Shown: piece by piece, positions 40,192-52,187 of the stretch
Layout: each line of letters starts with the position of its first letter
How positions within the stretch are numbered: position 1 is the stretch's first letter
Origin: Pseudomonas sp. LFM046
GTDB lineage: Bacteria > Pseudomonadota > Gammaproteobacteria > Pseudomonadales > Pseudomonadaceae
DNA length: 64,000 nucleotides
Assembly: GCF_000949385.2 (NCBI RefSeq)
Contig: NZ_JYKO02000001.1
Coordinates: 372,001-436,000 of the forward strand
Direction of reading: 5' to 3'
Made by a program: the position numbers and the translations under genes
The notes under the pieces: generated by a model
Databases searched by the model: none
What the model was told of the DNA's origin: nothing
What the model saw: only the letters and a program-made list of their open reading frames with translations

Positions 40192-42949
40192 GTTCACGGT
40201 AACCTTGAATACCTTTTTCCAGGAAGCCTTCGGCCTTGTTGCCGACGATGCCGCCGAGGCCCTTGAGGACGATCTGCAGGAAGATCCCACGGTCGCCGCT
40301 TTCGTTTGTGCTGGACGGGTTCTGGTCGAACTCGTCGTAGTTGACCCAGTAGCGGTTGATCAGGCGCAGCTTCCAGCAGCAGCTGTCGTACTCGAAGCCA
40401 CCGAAGGCTTCCAGGGTACGGTCGCGATTGTAGTCGTACTGCCAGCGGGCAATGGCACTCCACTGCGGGACCACCGGCCAGATGACGGAGAAGTCGTGCT
40501 GGCTGATCTTGTAGTAGTCCTTGATGAAGCCTGGGGTGCCCGGCGTGCCGAAGTCGTTGTTGAAATTCCACTGACCGGTCGTCTGGTCGAAGCGGATGGT
40601 GTCGTTGCGGTAGCGGTAGCCGGCGTTGACCACCTTGTTCGGGTTGTCTTCAGGCTGGTAGTGGAACATTGCGCTGCCTGAGCGGGTGTGATGGGTATCC
40701 GGATCCCAGTTGAAGGTCGAATTTAGGCGCCAGTCGCGGTTGAAGCGGTACAGGTAATCCATCGCATAGGGTGAAACGGACGCCTGGGCGTCGGGGCGAT
40801 CATGGAAGTCGACACCCGGCAGCTGCACCTTGCGGTCCTGGAAATAGAAGGCCTGGCCGATGCTGAAGCGCTGACGTTCGAATCCGTTGGACTCGATCCA
40901 GCGGTTGGTCGCCCCGAGGGATACCTGGTTGGCGTCGCCGATGCGGTCGCGTCCGGAGAAGCGGTTGTCACGGAACAGCGACGCGTAGCTGAAGGTGTAC
41001 TCGCCGGTGTCGAACACCGGAATATCGGTCTGGTCCTCTTCCGGCACGTACAGGTAAAACAGCCTCGGTTCCAGGGTCTGGGTGTAGTTCTTGCCAAAGA
41101 ACTGGGTCTTGCGATCAAAGTAAAGGCCGCTGTCGACGCTGTAGATCGGCACCTGACGGTCCTGGCTGCTGTGGAAGGTTTGTTCGGCCAGCAGGGTGTT
41201 CTTGCCGCGCTGGTCGAGGTCCAGATCGTACTGGGTGTAGGCGTACTTGACCTGTGGCTTCAAGAAGCCCCAGGTCCAGGCCATCGGCAGGCTGACTCCC
41301 GGCTCAAGATGGGTGCGGTCGCCGTTGGAGCGTGCCAAGCCTCGGATATTGTTGTCGTTCCAGGGCGACGGATTGCCATCGATGTCGAAGAAATTGCCTT
41401 CGCGCAGGTTGCGGTCGAAACGCACGAACTCGGTCTTGTAGGCGAAGTTCAGTCCGCCCGGCTGGAAGGGCAACTTGCCGTCCAGGGTAATCTGCGGCAG
41501 GCGATCATATGGCGTGATATCGGTAATGGTTGCCAGCTCGTAGGCATGGGCGTTCAGCTTCGCGGTGTAGTTGTCGCCGCGATAGGTCAGGGTGCCGCGC
41601 TGGTTGACGTAAGTCGGTCTGTCGACATCGAGGTCAGTATCCAGATCCTCGAAGTAGTACGGGTCGCTGATGTCGGTGTAGTCGACCTCGGTCAGCAAGC
41701 GCGAGTCCAGACCGCCGGTGTGCTTCCAGTTATAGAGCCAGCGCTTCTCTTCGAACTCGGACATGAGCTCGCGCTCGTCTTCCTTGTCATTGAGGTAAGC
41801 GGCGCCCAGTTGGCCTTCGCTGCTTTTGGTCAGGTAGCGGAATTCGCCTTCCATCATCAGGCCGCGCTTGGCCATGTAGCGCGGGTACAGGGTGGCGTCG
41901 TAATTAGGCGCCAGGTTGAAGTAGTACGGCGTGACCAGCAGGAAGCCGGTATCGCTGTTGCTGCCGATGGTCGGCGGCAGGAAGCCGGACTGGCGACGGT
42001 CGTCGATCGGGAAGTAGATGTACGGCGTGTAGAACACCGGAAGGTCTTTGACCCGCAGGGTGACGTTCGTCGCGGTGCCGAAGCCCGTGGCCGGGTTCAG
42101 CGTGATGTTATTGCCCTTCAGGTGCCAGGCGTTGTCGCCCGGTTCGCAGCGGGTGTAGGTGCCATCCTTCAGGCGGATGACGGCATCTTCCTGGCGCTTG
42201 GCATAAAGCGCGTTGCCGCGGGTATGGGACTGGTGCAGGACATACTCGGCGTTGTCGATCTTGGCTTCGCCGTTGTCCAGTTGCAGTTCGGCGTTGTCGC
42301 CGACCACCAGGGCGCCCTTGTCACGCAGCTTGACGTTGCCGACCAGTTCACCGCGGTTTTCAGCCTGATGCAGGTTGGCCTCGTCGGCCTCCACCTGCAT
42401 GCTGCCCTGACGAAGGACCACGTCACCGGCGAGAGTGGCGATCTGCTTTTCCTGCTCATAGCGCGAGGCTTTGGCGGAAATGTAGGTCGGCGCATCTTCC
42501 ATCGGGGTTTTGTCGTTCATGCCCGGGCGTGGCGGCTCGATATACGCGCCGGCGCAATAGGGACCCGTCTCGGCCAGTTGGGCGGGGGTGAGCTTCTCGC
42601 GTGGCACCCAGTCGAGGTGACTGTAGTCGGCGCTGCGGGATGCCAGTCCTTTGCCACCAGCTTCGGTGACCAAAGTGGCCTTGCTGCCTTCGCCTGCGGC
42701 CTGGCCTTCTACGGCCTGGGGCGCGGCGCCGATGGTCGAACTCACGGCGCCGGCACTGTGTACCGGGCGCGGTGGCAGCTTTTCAGCGTTGGCCTTGGGC
42801 GCGCACGCCCAGCCGCCAGTGGCGGATGCCTGGCAGTCGAACTGCTCAGCTGCGACGACGAAGGAAGTGGCTACTGGCTGAAGGGCCAGCAGGCTGCCGG
42901 TCACCAGCAGGGGGAATTTTTTACGAAACGCGGGGGATGTTACTGCCAT
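40172..42949 (-). CDS. lptD: LPS-assembly outer membrane protein LptD
   Basis: This 925-residue protein inserts LPS into the outer leaflet. It has a signal peptide (about 1-34), a periplasmic OstA/jellyroll domain (about 145-290) and a large C-terminal beta-barrel. Disulfide-forming cysteines are visible: early ones (Cys39, Cys49 and one in GPYCAG) and the adjacent pair in YDSCCWKL near the end. The N-terminal extension of about 100 residues before the OstA domain is longer than in E. coli and typical of Pseudomonas. I chose the ATG at 42949 directly before the signal peptide. It is followed by overlapping surA. Confidence 0.97.
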   Translation of the reverse strand: MAVTSPAFRKKFPLLVTGSLLALQPVATSFVVAAEQFDCQASATGGWACAPKANAEKLPPRPVHSAGAVSSTIGAAPQAVEGQAAGEGSKATLVTEAGGKGLASRSADYSHLDWVPREKLTPAQLAETGPYCAGAYIEPPRPGMNDKTPMEDAPTYISAKASRYEQEKQIATLAGDVVLRQGSMQVEADEANLHQAENRGELVGNVKLRDKGALVVGDNAELQLDNGEAKIDNAEYVLHQSHTRGNALYAKRQEDAVIRLKDGTYTRCEPGDNAWHLKGNNITLNPATGFGTATNVTLRVKDLPVFYTPYIYFPIDDRRQSGFLPPTIGSNSDTGFLLVTPYYFNLAPNYDATLYPRYMAKRGLMMEGEFRYLTKSSEGQLGAAYLNDKEDERELMSEFEEKRWLYNWKHTGGLDSRLLTEVDYTDISDPYYFEDLDTDLDVDRPTYVNQRGTLTYRGDNYTAKLNAHAYELATITDITPYDRLPQITLDGKLPFQPGGLNFAYKTEFVRFDRNLREGNFFDIDGNPSPWNDNNIRGLARSNGDRTHLEPGVSLPMAWTWGFLKPQVKYAYTQYDLDLDQRGKNTLLAEQTFHSSQDRQVPIYSVDSGLYFDRKTQFFGKNYTQTLEPRLFYLYVPEEDQTDIPVFDTGEYTFSYASLFRDNRFSGRDRIGDANQVSLGATNRWIESNGFERQRFSIGQAFYFQDRKVQLPGVDFHDRPDAQASVSPYAMDYLYRFNRDWRLNSTFNWDPDTHHTRSGSAMFHYQPEDNPNKVVNAGYRYRNDTIRFDQTTGQWNFNNDFGTPGTPGFIKDYYKISQHDFSVIWPVVPQWSAIARWQYDYNRDRTLEAFGGFEYDSCCWKLRLINRYWVNYDEFDQNPSSTNESGDRGIFLQIVLKGLGGIVGNKAEGFLEKGIQGYREREDQAL

Positions 42950-43075
42950 CTTGTTAGTCCGGGCTTCCTGCGCGCCTTCGGCCCGCTGGGCCGCACGCCT
43001 CTCGATGGGCTGAAAAAGATGCTGGATAATAAAGCATGACCCGCACAACGGCTAGCGCCGCCGGAGACCCCCCCG

Positions 43076-44769
<1,694 letters not shown>

Positions 44770-44770
44770 G

Positions 44771-45538
44771 TTGCTCTGGCCGGCCACCCTGATCGGCGTT
44801 GTCGCCGGATTCGCCCTGGCGAACATCCCCGGCGCGTTGCTCGGCGGGTTGCTGGGGCACGTGCTGGATCGGCGCTTGGCGTTGGACTCCTGGGCCGCGC
44901 TGCGCGCCCGGATACGGGGCGAGCCGGCCATCGACCAGCAGGACCTGTTGTTCATCCTCCTCGGGCGGCTGGCCAAGAGTGATGGGCGGGTGCGGGAAGC
45001 CCACATCCAGCAGGCACGCTCGGAGATGAAGCGGCTGGGGCTGGACGAGGCCGGCAAACGCCGCGCCATCGCCGCCTTCAACCGTGGCAAGGGTGGCGCT
45101 GACGACCTGCATTCCAGCCTGCACCAACTGAAGGACGACCACCCTGCCGCAGAGCGCCTGTTGCGCAGCTGCTGGCAGATGGCCGCGGCCGATAGCCGGA
45201 TCGGCCGGCACGAACGCGAGCTCATCTTGAAGTGGGGCCATTGGCTCGGCTTGTCGGCGTCCCGGGTGGAAGCGCTTGGCGCGGGGTACGACACGCCCCA
45301 GGGGCTGCCGCCCAGGCGTGGCAACAGCTACAAGGAGGCGCTCGCATTGCTGGGGGTGACCGCCGATTGCGAGCCGGCCGTCATCAAGCGTGCCTATCGC
45401 CGCCTGCTCAGTCAGAACCATCCGGACAAGCTCGCCGGCTCCGGTGCAGGCCCGGCGGTGGTGCGCGCCGCCACCGACCGCACTCGCGAATTGCACAACG
45501 CCTACCAGCTGATCCGCGAGCGCCACGGCTTCCGCTGA
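44771..45538 (+). CDS. DjlA-like membrane co-chaperone with TerB and J domains
   Basis: The 255-residue protein has one N-terminal membrane helix with a Gly-zipper look (ANIPGALLGGLLGHVLDRRL), a TerB-like helical domain (about 50-170) and a C-terminal J domain (about 185-255) with the DnaK-activating HPD (NHPDKLAGS). The start is TTG at 44771, one base after the murU stop and preceded by GGAGG. The layout is that of DjlA, which recruits DnaK to the inner membrane. The position after amgK-murU is conserved in Pseudomonas. Confidence 0.88.
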   Translation: MLWPATLIGVVAGFALANIPGALLGGLLGHVLDRRLALDSWAALRARIRGEPAIDQQDLLFILLGRLAKSDGRVREAHIQQARSEMKRLGLDEAGKRRAIAAFNRGKGGADDLHSSLHQLKDDHPAAERLLRSCWQMAAADSRIGRHERELILKWGHWLGLSASRVEALGAGYDTPQGLPPRRGNSYKEALALLGVTADCEPAVIKRAYRRLLSQNHPDKLAGSGAGPAVVRAATDRTRELHNAYQLIRERHGFR

Positions 45539-45573
45539 GAGTGGAGGTGAGTTTTTGAGGCGGTCGGCGCCGA

Positions 45574-46584
45574 TCAGCTGTCTGGCGACTGGCCATCCGC
45601 TGTCAGATGCAGGCTCAGCCAGCCGCGAACGCGACGGATCAGTTGTTCCTGCTCGGTGACCCGATCGGCGGGCAGCCCCTTCATGGCGATCTGGATGTAG
45701 GCCGGATGCTTTTGCCGCTTGCTCGCGTGCAGGCGGCGGAGGGCGGAGTCGCGGTCCGCAGGCTGGTCCTTGTAGTAGAAGTCGCCAGTGGCCAGTTTCA
45801 GTGCCGGCAGTGAATCCTCCAAGGCGGGCTCGTAGCCGGTGGGCAGTTCTGCGGCCACCAGCAGCAGGTTGCGCACGTCCTTGGGGTCCTCGGTTGAGAG
45901 GTACTGCACCGCCCAGTACGCGCCAGTGCCGTGGCCCAGCAGCACGATGGACTTCGGCTTCTGCTGGCGGGCGAAGGCCAGTGCCGCCTCGATCCGGGCA
46001 AAGACCCGGTCGGTCTGCGCTTTCTGGATGGCATCGCGGGAGAGTGGCGGAGGCGCCGGGTCCGTACTGGGTTCGGCGCTGCCGGCCTGTTCGGTATTGG
46101 CCGGGCCCTCTTCCTCGGCTTGTTCGGGGCTGACGGCAGGCTCCGCCTTGCTGGGCTCTTCAGCCTTCACCGGGCGCGGCGGCAGTGGATCGCCGCTGGG
46201 GTCGGGAAGGCTCAGGCTCAGGGTGCTCCAGCCGGAATTGGGCAGCCGGCGCCGCAGCGGTCCAATGGCCTCCGGCCAGTCCGCGCTTTCGCCGTCGCCA
46301 GGCAGGAGAATCACCAGCCCGTTGGGCTCGCCCACATTCGCCGGTTGCCAGAGGGCCAGGAAGCCTTCCTCGCCCGCCTTCAAGTGCTGCTGCTCCCGGG
46401 GCGGCAACCGTCGCTCCAGGCCGCTCGCCTCCTCCTGGCTGCGCTCCTCCAGTGCGGCCCGTTCGACTATCGGCGCCGGCTCCTTGGCCGGTTCGGCTGC
46501 CTGCTCCTCCGCGAATACGGCAGGTGAGGCGGGCAGCAGGGCGAGGCAGAGGGCCACTAGGGAAGGACGATAGGCGCGAGACAT
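45574..46584 (-). CDS. DUF3530 family protein (alpha/beta-hydrolase-like, exported)
   Basis: This 336-residue protein has a signal peptide (MSRAYRPSLVALCLALLPAS, cleavage after VFA) and a Pro/Glu/Ala-rich low-complexity stretch (about residues 145-185). The body resembles an alpha/beta hydrolase with a possible nucleophile elbow, LLGHGTGAYWAVQYL, where the residue after His is Gly rather than Ser (GHGTG), so activity is doubtful. It is divergent from agtS with about 134 bases between starts. The role is unknown. Confidence 0.8.
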   Translation of the reverse strand: MSRAYRPSLVALCLALLPASPAVFAEEQAAEPAKEPAPIVERAALEERSQEEASGLERRLPPREQQHLKAGEEGFLALWQPANVGEPNGLVILLPGDGESADWPEAIGPLRRRLPNSGWSTLSLSLPDPSGDPLPPRPVKAEEPSKAEPAVSPEQAEEEGPANTEQAGSAEPSTDPAPPPLSRDAIQKAQTDRVFARIEAALAFARQQKPKSIVLLGHGTGAYWAVQYLSTEDPKDVRNLLLVAAELPTGYEPALEDSLPALKLATGDFYYKDQPADRDSALRRLHASKRQKHPAYIQIAMKGLPADRVTEQEQLIRRVRGWLSLHLTADGQSPDS

Positions 46585-46718
46585 CTGGGGGTTCCTGGTC
46601 GAGCGGGGAAACTGGAGCCTAATGGCTCGCCCGGCATTTGTCAGGCCGAGCCTTCGCATGGTTTGCCACGGCTGGAGTAAGGTATGTCGGCTGTTTTCCA
46701 GACTGCGGTTGGCTTTCG

Positions 46719-49109
46719 ATGATTCGTGCGTTCCTTTCCCTGCTGTTCGCCTGCTGCCTGGCGATTCCCGTCCTGGCAGCGCCGAACCGGTTGCCCCTGG
46801 ACGAGAACCAGCGGCAGTGGTTGGAAAATCATGGCCAGCTCCGGGTGGGCGCCGTGTTGCAGGCGCCCTACGTCCAGCTGGATCGCCGCCTGCAGCAGCT
46901 ATCCGGCGCCAATGCGGAACTGATGAACTGGCTGGCCCGGGACCTGGGCGTCGAGCTGGTCTGGCGCACCTACGACAGTCAGGGCGAGCTCGAACAGGCC
47001 CTGCGGGCCGGGCAGATCGACCTCGCGCCCGGCCTTGTCCAGACGCCCGCCGGCCTTCGTCTTTGGCTATTTTCCGACCCGTACTTGCGTGTTTCGCAGC
47101 TATTGGTGGGCGAGCGCGACGGCGCGGCGGCGTTGGACCTGGAGCAACTGGATGCCACTTCGCCCGTCGCCCTGCGCCATCCCAGTGCCGTATTCGATTA
47201 CCTGAGTTCCACCTATACCAACCTCAATCTCAAGCCCATGGACAGTGAGCGCCAAGCCCTGCAGGTGCTGCTATCCGAGCAGGTGCGCTACGCGGTACTG
47301 GACGAAGCCCAGCTCAGCCGCTTGTCCCGGGAGCAGGAATTCTCCGGGCTGGCGGTGGTGGGGGACATCGGTTTTCCGCAATTGCTGCGAGTCGGCACCC
47401 GGCGGGACTGGCCGGAGTTGGCGGCCATCATCGACATCGCCCTGCGCGGCCTGCCGGCCAAGGACCTCGATCAGTTGCACGAGCGCTGGCTGCAAGCCAA
47501 ATATCCGCGCCTGGGCGAATCCGCCGGCTTCTGGCAGAACCTCAGCTTCCTGCTCGGTGTATTGCTGTTGTCCGCCGCCGCCGTCATCACCTGGCTGCGC
47601 CGCCAGCGCCGGGGCCTGGAGCGTCAACTGCTGGATGCCCGCCACGCCCTGCAGCTGCGAGATGCCGCCGAAGAGGCCTTGCGCCTCACCCAGTTCTCGA
47701 TCGACCAGAGCACCTTGGGCATTCTCTGGGTGAACTGGGACAGCCACGTGCGCTATGCCAACCGCGCTGCCGAACAGATGCTCGGTTACTCGCCGGGGAG
47801 TCTGGCGGACCGGCCCCTGGCGGATTTCCAGCCGGAACTGAACATGGACCGCTGGCTCAATCTCTGGCGCCGTGCCCGCAACAGCGACGAAGGACCGCTC
47901 AGTTTCGAGACCCGTTGCCTGTGCCCCGATGGCCGCTGGCTGCCGGCAGACGTGTCCCTGAGTTTCCTGCGCTTCGGCTCATCGGAATACCTGGTGGTGT
48001 TCCTTTCCGACGCCACCGAACGCCGCCGCTCCCGCGAGGCTCTGGAAGAGAGCGAGGCGCGCCTCAAGGGCATCGCTTCCAACGTGCCCGGCCTGGTGTT
48101 TCGCCTGGAGCGGCCCACGGCCGGCGCGCCCTCCGCCTTCGCGTTCATCGGCGAGGGCAGCGAGGGTCTGGTGGGCTACAGCGCCAGTGAGCTCCTGGAC
48201 ACCGGCCGTGGCATTCGCGGCCTGGTGCATCCGCAAGACCGTGATGGTTACTGGGCCAGCCAACTGGCGGCACTGGATGCCGATCGTGATTGGCATTGGC
48301 AGGGCCGCATCCTCACCCGCGACGGCCAGGTGCGCTGGGCCGATATCAAGGCCAGTGCGCGGATCTTCGACGACGGTCGCGCAGTCTGGGACGGCGTGGT
48401 CTGGGACATCACCGACAACAAGCAGATCGAACTGGAGCTGGCCGCCTCCCGGGCCCAGTTGCGGGACCTTTCCGCTCACCTGGAGAGCGTGCGCGAGGAG
48501 GAGAAGGCACGTATCGCCCGTGAGGTGCATGACGAACTGGGTCAGGTGCTTACGGTACTCAAGCTGGAGACCTCCATGTGCGAACTGGCGTTCGCCGAGC
48601 TCGATGCCGGCTTGCGTGATCGCCTGGACAGCATGAAGCGCCTGATCGCCCAGCTCTTCCAGCTGGTCCGCGACGTGGCCACCGCCCTGCGTCCGCCGAT
48701 TCTCGACGCTGGCATTGCCTCCGCCATCGAATGGCAGGCCCGACGCTTCGAGGCGCGCACCCAGATTCCCTGCCTGGTCGAGGTGCCGGAGCTGGTGCCG
48801 CGCCTGTCCGATGCCAAGGCCGTCGGGCTATTCCGGGTATTGCAGGAGGCACTGACCAATGTGATGCGCCATGCCGAGGCGCATACTGTTGCGGTTTGTC
48901 TCAGTGAGGAAGACGGCATGCTCTGCCTGCGTATCAGCGATGATGGCCGGGGTTTCGACACCAGCGCCAAGGGCGGCAGCTCCTTCGGCCTGGTGGGGAT
49001 GCGCGAGCGGGTGCTGATGCTGGGGGGCAGCCTGCAGATCGACAGCCAGCCGGGGGAGGGCACCACCCTCTCCGTGCGCGTGGCGCTGGATAAGGAGAAA
49101 GTGGCGTGA
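46719..49109 (+). CDS. agtS: sensor histidine kinase AgtS with periplasmic SBP domain
   Basis: The 796-residue protein has a signal segment, a periplasmic family-3 solute-binding domain (about 30-252), a membrane helix (about 265-285), two PAS domains (about 315-425 and 440-560), a HisKA_3 dimerisation box with His594 (ARIAREVHDELGQ) and a HATPase domain (about 690-795). It is paired with a NarL-type regulator (four-base overlap) and followed by a Pot-type transporter. In P. aeruginosa AgtSR controls uptake of 4-aminobutyrate and 5-aminovalerate, and the SBP domain probably binds such amino acids. The ATG at 46719 immediately precedes the signal segment. Confidence 0.88.
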   Translation: MIRAFLSLLFACCLAIPVLAAPNRLPLDENQRQWLENHGQLRVGAVLQAPYVQLDRRLQQLSGANAELMNWLARDLGVELVWRTYDSQGELEQALRAGQIDLAPGLVQTPAGLRLWLFSDPYLRVSQLLVGERDGAAALDLEQLDATSPVALRHPSAVFDYLSSTYTNLNLKPMDSERQALQVLLSEQVRYAVLDEAQLSRLSREQEFSGLAVVGDIGFPQLLRVGTRRDWPELAAIIDIALRGLPAKDLDQLHERWLQAKYPRLGESAGFWQNLSFLLGVLLLSAAAVITWLRRQRRGLERQLLDARHALQLRDAAEEALRLTQFSIDQSTLGILWVNWDSHVRYANRAAEQMLGYSPGSLADRPLADFQPELNMDRWLNLWRRARNSDEGPLSFETRCLCPDGRWLPADVSLSFLRFGSSEYLVVFLSDATERRRSREALEESEARLKGIASNVPGLVFRLERPTAGAPSAFAFIGEGSEGLVGYSASELLDTGRGIRGLVHPQDRDGYWASQLAALDADRDWHWQGRILTRDGQVRWADIKASARIFDDGRAVWDGVVWDITDNKQIELELAASRAQLRDLSAHLESVREEEKARIAREVHDELGQVLTVLKLETSMCELAFAELDAGLRDRLDSMKRLIAQLFQLVRDVATALRPPILDAGIASAIEWQARRFEARTQIPCLVEVPELVPRLSDAKAVGLFRVLQEALTNVMRHAEAHTVAVCLSEEDGMLCLRISDDGRGFDTSAKGGSSFGLVGMRERVLMLGGSLQIDSQPGEGTTLSVRVALDKEKVA

Positions 49110-49735
49110 TTCGTGTACTGGTGGCTGAAGACCACACCATCGTCCGCGAGGGCATCAAGCAATTGATCGGGCTGGCCAAGGACCTGTCCGTGGCGGGCGA
49201 GGCCGGCAACGGCGAGCAACTGATGGACGCCCTGCGGCATACGGCCTGCGAGGTGGTGCTGCTGGATATCTCCATGCCAGGGGTCAACGGCCTGGAGGCG
49301 ATTCCACGGATCCGTGCCCTGACCAATCCTCCGGCGGTGCTGGTGCTGTCCATGCACGACGAGGCGCAGATGGCGGCTCGGGCCCTGAAGATGGGCGCGG
49401 CCGGCTATGCCACCAAGGACAGCGATCCGGCGCTGTTGCTCACCGCCATCCGCAAGGTGGCCTCGGGCGGTCGTTACATCGACCCGGAACTGGCCGACCG
49501 CATGGTGTTCGAAGTCGGTCTGACAGACGCCAGGCCGGCCCACACGCTGCTCTCGGAGCGGGAGTTCTCGGTCTTCGAGCGTCTGGTGCGGGGTGAGGGC
49601 GTCAACGAAATCGCCCAGCAACTGGCGGTCAGCAACAAGACCGTGAGCACCCACAAAGCGCGGCTGATGCAGAAACTCGGGCTGCATTCGGTCGCCGACC
49701 TGGTGAAGTACGCCGTGGAGCACAAGCTGCTGTGA
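49106..49735 (+). CDS. agtR: NarL/LuxR-type response regulator AgtR
   Basis: The 209-residue protein has a receiver domain with acidic pocket Glu8/Asp9, phospho-acceptor Asp54 (VVLLDISMPG) and a LuxR-type helix-turn-helix (LSEREFSVFERLVRGEGVNE, then NKTVSTHKARLMQKLGL). The start is GTG, overlapping the agtS stop. It likely activates the transporter genes that follow after 151 bases, where an 8-base palindrome is found. Confidence 0.9.
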   Translation: MIRVLVAEDHTIVREGIKQLIGLAKDLSVAGEAGNGEQLMDALRHTACEVVLLDISMPGVNGLEAIPRIRALTNPPAVLVLSMHDEAQMAARALKMGAAGYATKDSDPALLLTAIRKVASGGRYIDPELADRMVFEVGLTDARPAHTLLSEREFSVFERLVRGEGVNEIAQQLAVSNKTVSTHKARLMQKLGLHSVADLVKYAVEHKLL

Positions 49736-49758
49736 ATGTCCGACAACGCCGCTCCGAT

Positions 49759-49778
49759 TTGTAGGGGAATCCCTACAA
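49759..49778. promoter_or_regulatory. palindrome TTGTAGGG-N4-CCCTACAA, candidate AgtR site
   Basis: A perfect 8-base inverted repeat with a four-base spacer lies in the 151-base gap between agtR and agtA. It is not followed by T's on the plus strand, so it is a better candidate operator than terminator; on the minus strand a T-run follows, but no minus-strand gene ends there. Confidence 0.4.
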
Positions 49779-49886
49779 AAAATCCTCTCTAAGCCTTATA
49801 GCAATCTCTCATACCGCCCGATTTGCGTGGTCTGTGGCCTTCTCTAGGCTTTCCCCTACGGCAGACACAAAAACAAAGGTGCGGTT

Positions 49887-50996
49887 ATGGCCGAGACACA
49901 AGGCAGCGACATCCTGGTCAGCTTTCGCGGCGTACAGAAGAGCTACGACGGCGAGACCCTGATCGTCAAAGACCTCAACCTGGACATTCGCAAAGGCGAA
50001 TTCCTCACCCTGCTCGGGCCGTCCGGCTCCGGCAAGACCACCAGCCTCATGATGCTCGCCGGGTTCGAAACCCCCACCAGCGGCGAGATCCTTCTGGCCG
50101 GTCGCTCCATCAACAACGTGCCTCCGCACAAGCGCGATATCGGCATGGTGTTCCAGAACTACGCGCTCTTCCCGCACATGACGGTGGCCGAGAACCTCGC
50201 GTTCCCGCTCACCGTGCGTGGCATGAGCAAGACCGACGCCAGCGAGCGGGTCAAGCGCGCGCTGTCCATGGTCCAGCTGGACGCCTTCCGCAACCGCTAC
50301 CCCGGCCAGCTTTCCGGCGGCCAGCAGCAGCGCGTGGCCCTGGCCCGCGCCCTGGTGTTCGAGCCCCAGCTGGTGCTGATGGACGAACCCCTCGGTGCAC
50401 TGGACAAGCAGCTGCGCGAGCACATGCAGATGGAGATCAAGCACATCCACGAGCGCCTGGGCGTCACCGTGGTGTACGTGACCCATGACCAGGGCGAAGC
50501 CCTGACCATGTCTGACCGGGTTGCCGTGTTCCACCAGGGCGAAATCCAGCAGATCGCCCCGCCGCGCGAACTCTACGAGCTGCCGAAAAACACCTTCGTG
50601 GCCAACTTCATCGGCGAGAACAACCGCCTCAACGGCCAGTTGGAAAGCCACAACGGCGACAAATGCGTTGTGCGCCTGGCCCGTGGCGAGAAGGTCGAGG
50701 CGCTGGCCATCAATGTCGGCAAGCCGGGCGAGCCGGTGACCCTGTCGATCCGTCCCGAGCGCGTGCGCCTGAACGGCCACAGCGAGAGCTGCGTCAACCG
50801 CTTCTCCGGGCGTGTCGTCGAGTTCATCTACCTCGGTGACCACGTGCGTATTCGCTTCGAGGTCTGTGGCAAGCCCGACTTTTTCGTCAAGCAACCCATT
50901 GCCGAGCTCGACCCCGCTCTGGCGGTAGGCGACGTGGTGCCGCTCGGCTGGCAAGTGGAGCACGTTCGCGCACTGGACCCGCTGATCGCCGAGTGA
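49887..50996 (+). CDS. agtA: ABC transporter ATP-binding protein AgtA
   Basis: This is a 369-residue Pot-type ATPase with Walker [11 protein letters not shown]-loop [10 protein letters not shown], signature LSGGQQQR, Walker [12 protein letters not shown], switch His in THDQGEAL and a C-terminal TOBE domain. It is preceded by AAGG and opens the agtABCD operon. The P. aeruginosa system imports 4-aminobutyrate and 5-aminovalerate. An extra binding-protein gene that I recall between agtR and agtA in P. aeruginosa (PA0602) is absent here. Confidence 0.88.
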   Translation: MAETQGSDILVSFRGVQKSYDGETLIVKDLNLDIRKGEFLTLLGPSGSGKTTSLMMLAGFETPTSGEILLAGRSINNVPPHKRDIGMVFQNYALFPHMTVAENLAFPLTVRGMSKTDASERVKRALSMVQLDAFRNRYPGQLSGGQQQRVALARALVFEPQLVLMDEPLGALDKQLREHMQMEIKHIHERLGVTVVYVTHDQGEALTMSDRVAVFHQGEIQQIAPPRELYELPKNTFVANFIGENNRLNGQLESHNGDKCVVRLARGEKVEALAINVGKPGEPVTLSIRPERVRLNGHSESCVNRFSGRVVEFIYLGDHVRIRFEVCGKPDFFVKQPIAELDPALAVGDVVPLGWQVEHVRALDPLIAE

Positions 50997-51045
50997 CGCG
51001 ACGGCACCAAGGCTTTAGCAACCCTGCACTGTGGAGAAAACAACA

Positions 51046-52077
51046 ATGTCCAAATCCCTGAAACTCACCGCCATCGCCCTCGGGTTGGCCTGCGCCGCCC
51101 AGGCCATGGCTGCCGACCTGACCGTGGTGTCCTTTGGTGGCGCCAACAAGAATGCCCAGGTGAAGGCCTTCTACGAGCCCTACCAGAAGAGCACCGGCAA
51201 CAAGATCATCGCCGGCGAATACAACGGTGAGATGGCCAAGGTGAAGGCCATGGTCGACACCAACAGCGTTTCCTGGAACCTGGTGGAAGTGGAATCGCCC
51301 GAACTGGCCCGTGGTTGCGATGAAGGCCTGTTCGAGGAGCTCGATCCGGCTCAATTCGGCAAGCAGGAAGACTACGTGCCCGGCGCCATCCAGCCCTGCG
51401 GCGTCGGCTTCTTCGTGTGGTCCACCGTGCTGGCCTACAACGCCGACAAGCTGAAGTCCGCCCCCACCAGCTGGGCCGATTTCTGGGACGTGAAGAAATT
51501 CCCGGGCAAGCGCGGCCTGCGCAAGGGCGCCAAGTACACCCTGGAATTCGCCCTGATGGCCGACGGCGTTGCGCCGAAGGACGTCTACAGCGTGCTGGCC
51601 ACCAAGGAAGGCCAGGACCGCGCCTTCAAGAAGCTCGACGAGATCAAGCCGAGCATCCAGTGGTGGGAAGCTGGCGCCCAGCCGCCGCAGTTCCTCGCCT
51701 CGGGTGACGTGGTCATGAGCTCCGCCTACAACGGCCGTATCGCCGCCGTGCAGAAGGAGAGCAACCTGAAAGTCGTCTGGACCGGCGGTATCTACGACTT
51801 CGATTCCTGGGCCATCCCGAAGGGCGCCAAGGATGCCGAGAAGGCCAAGGAATTCATCGCCTACTCGGTCAAGCCCGAGCAGCAGAAGACCTACTCCGAG
51901 AACATCGCCTACGGCCCGGCCAACACCCAGGCCGTGCCGCTGCTGGACAAGGGCCTGCTGAAGGACATGCCGACCACGCCTGAGAACATCAAGGACCAGG
52001 TCGCCATGGACGTCACCTTCTGGGCTGACTACGGCGAGCAGCTGGAACAGCGCTTCAACGCCTGGGCGGCCAAGTAA
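51046..52077 (+). CDS. agtB: ABC transporter periplasmic substrate-binding protein AgtB
   Basis: This 343-residue protein has a clear signal peptide (MSKSLKLTAIALGLACAAQA, cleavage after AMA) and a mature part starting ADLTVVSFGGANKNAQ, a PotD-like binding fold. The ATG at 51046 follows GGAG. It would capture 4-aminobutyrate, 5-aminovalerate or a related compound. The gap to agtC (110 bases) carries strong hairpins that may keep more binding-protein message than permease message. Confidence 0.88.
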   Translation: MSKSLKLTAIALGLACAAQAMAADLTVVSFGGANKNAQVKAFYEPYQKSTGNKIIAGEYNGEMAKVKAMVDTNSVSWNLVEVESPELARGCDEGLFEELDPAQFGKQEDYVPGAIQPCGVGFFVWSTVLAYNADKLKSAPTSWADFWDVKKFPGKRGLRKGAKYTLEFALMADGVAPKDVYSVLATKEGQDRAFKKLDEIKPSIQWWEAGAQPPQFLASGDVVMSSAYNGRIAAVQKESNLKVVWTGGIYDFDSWAIPKGAKDAEKAKEFIAYSVKPEQQKTYSENIAYGPANTQAVPLLDKGLLKDMPTTPENIKDQVAMDVTFWADYGEQLEQRFNAWAAK

Positions 52078-52091
52078 GGCTGCCTGCTCCA

Positions 52092-52139
52092 CCCCTCTCC
52101 TCCGGGAGAGGGGCTGGGGTGAGGTCACGACGTCCTCAC
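52092..52139. repeat. two hairpins between agtB and agtC
   Basis: A 9-base perfect inverted repeat CCCCTCTCC/GGAGAGGGG (52092-52100, 52105-52113) is followed by GTGAGG/CCTCAC (52119-52124, 52134-52139). The first is the widespread Pseudomonas/Xanthomonas-type CTCTCC repeat. Neither has a T-run. Confidence 0.75.
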
Positions 52140-52187
52140 CCGGCCCTAGAGGCCTGAAAGTCCAACCCTGTTCCAACGGAGTTCGCC

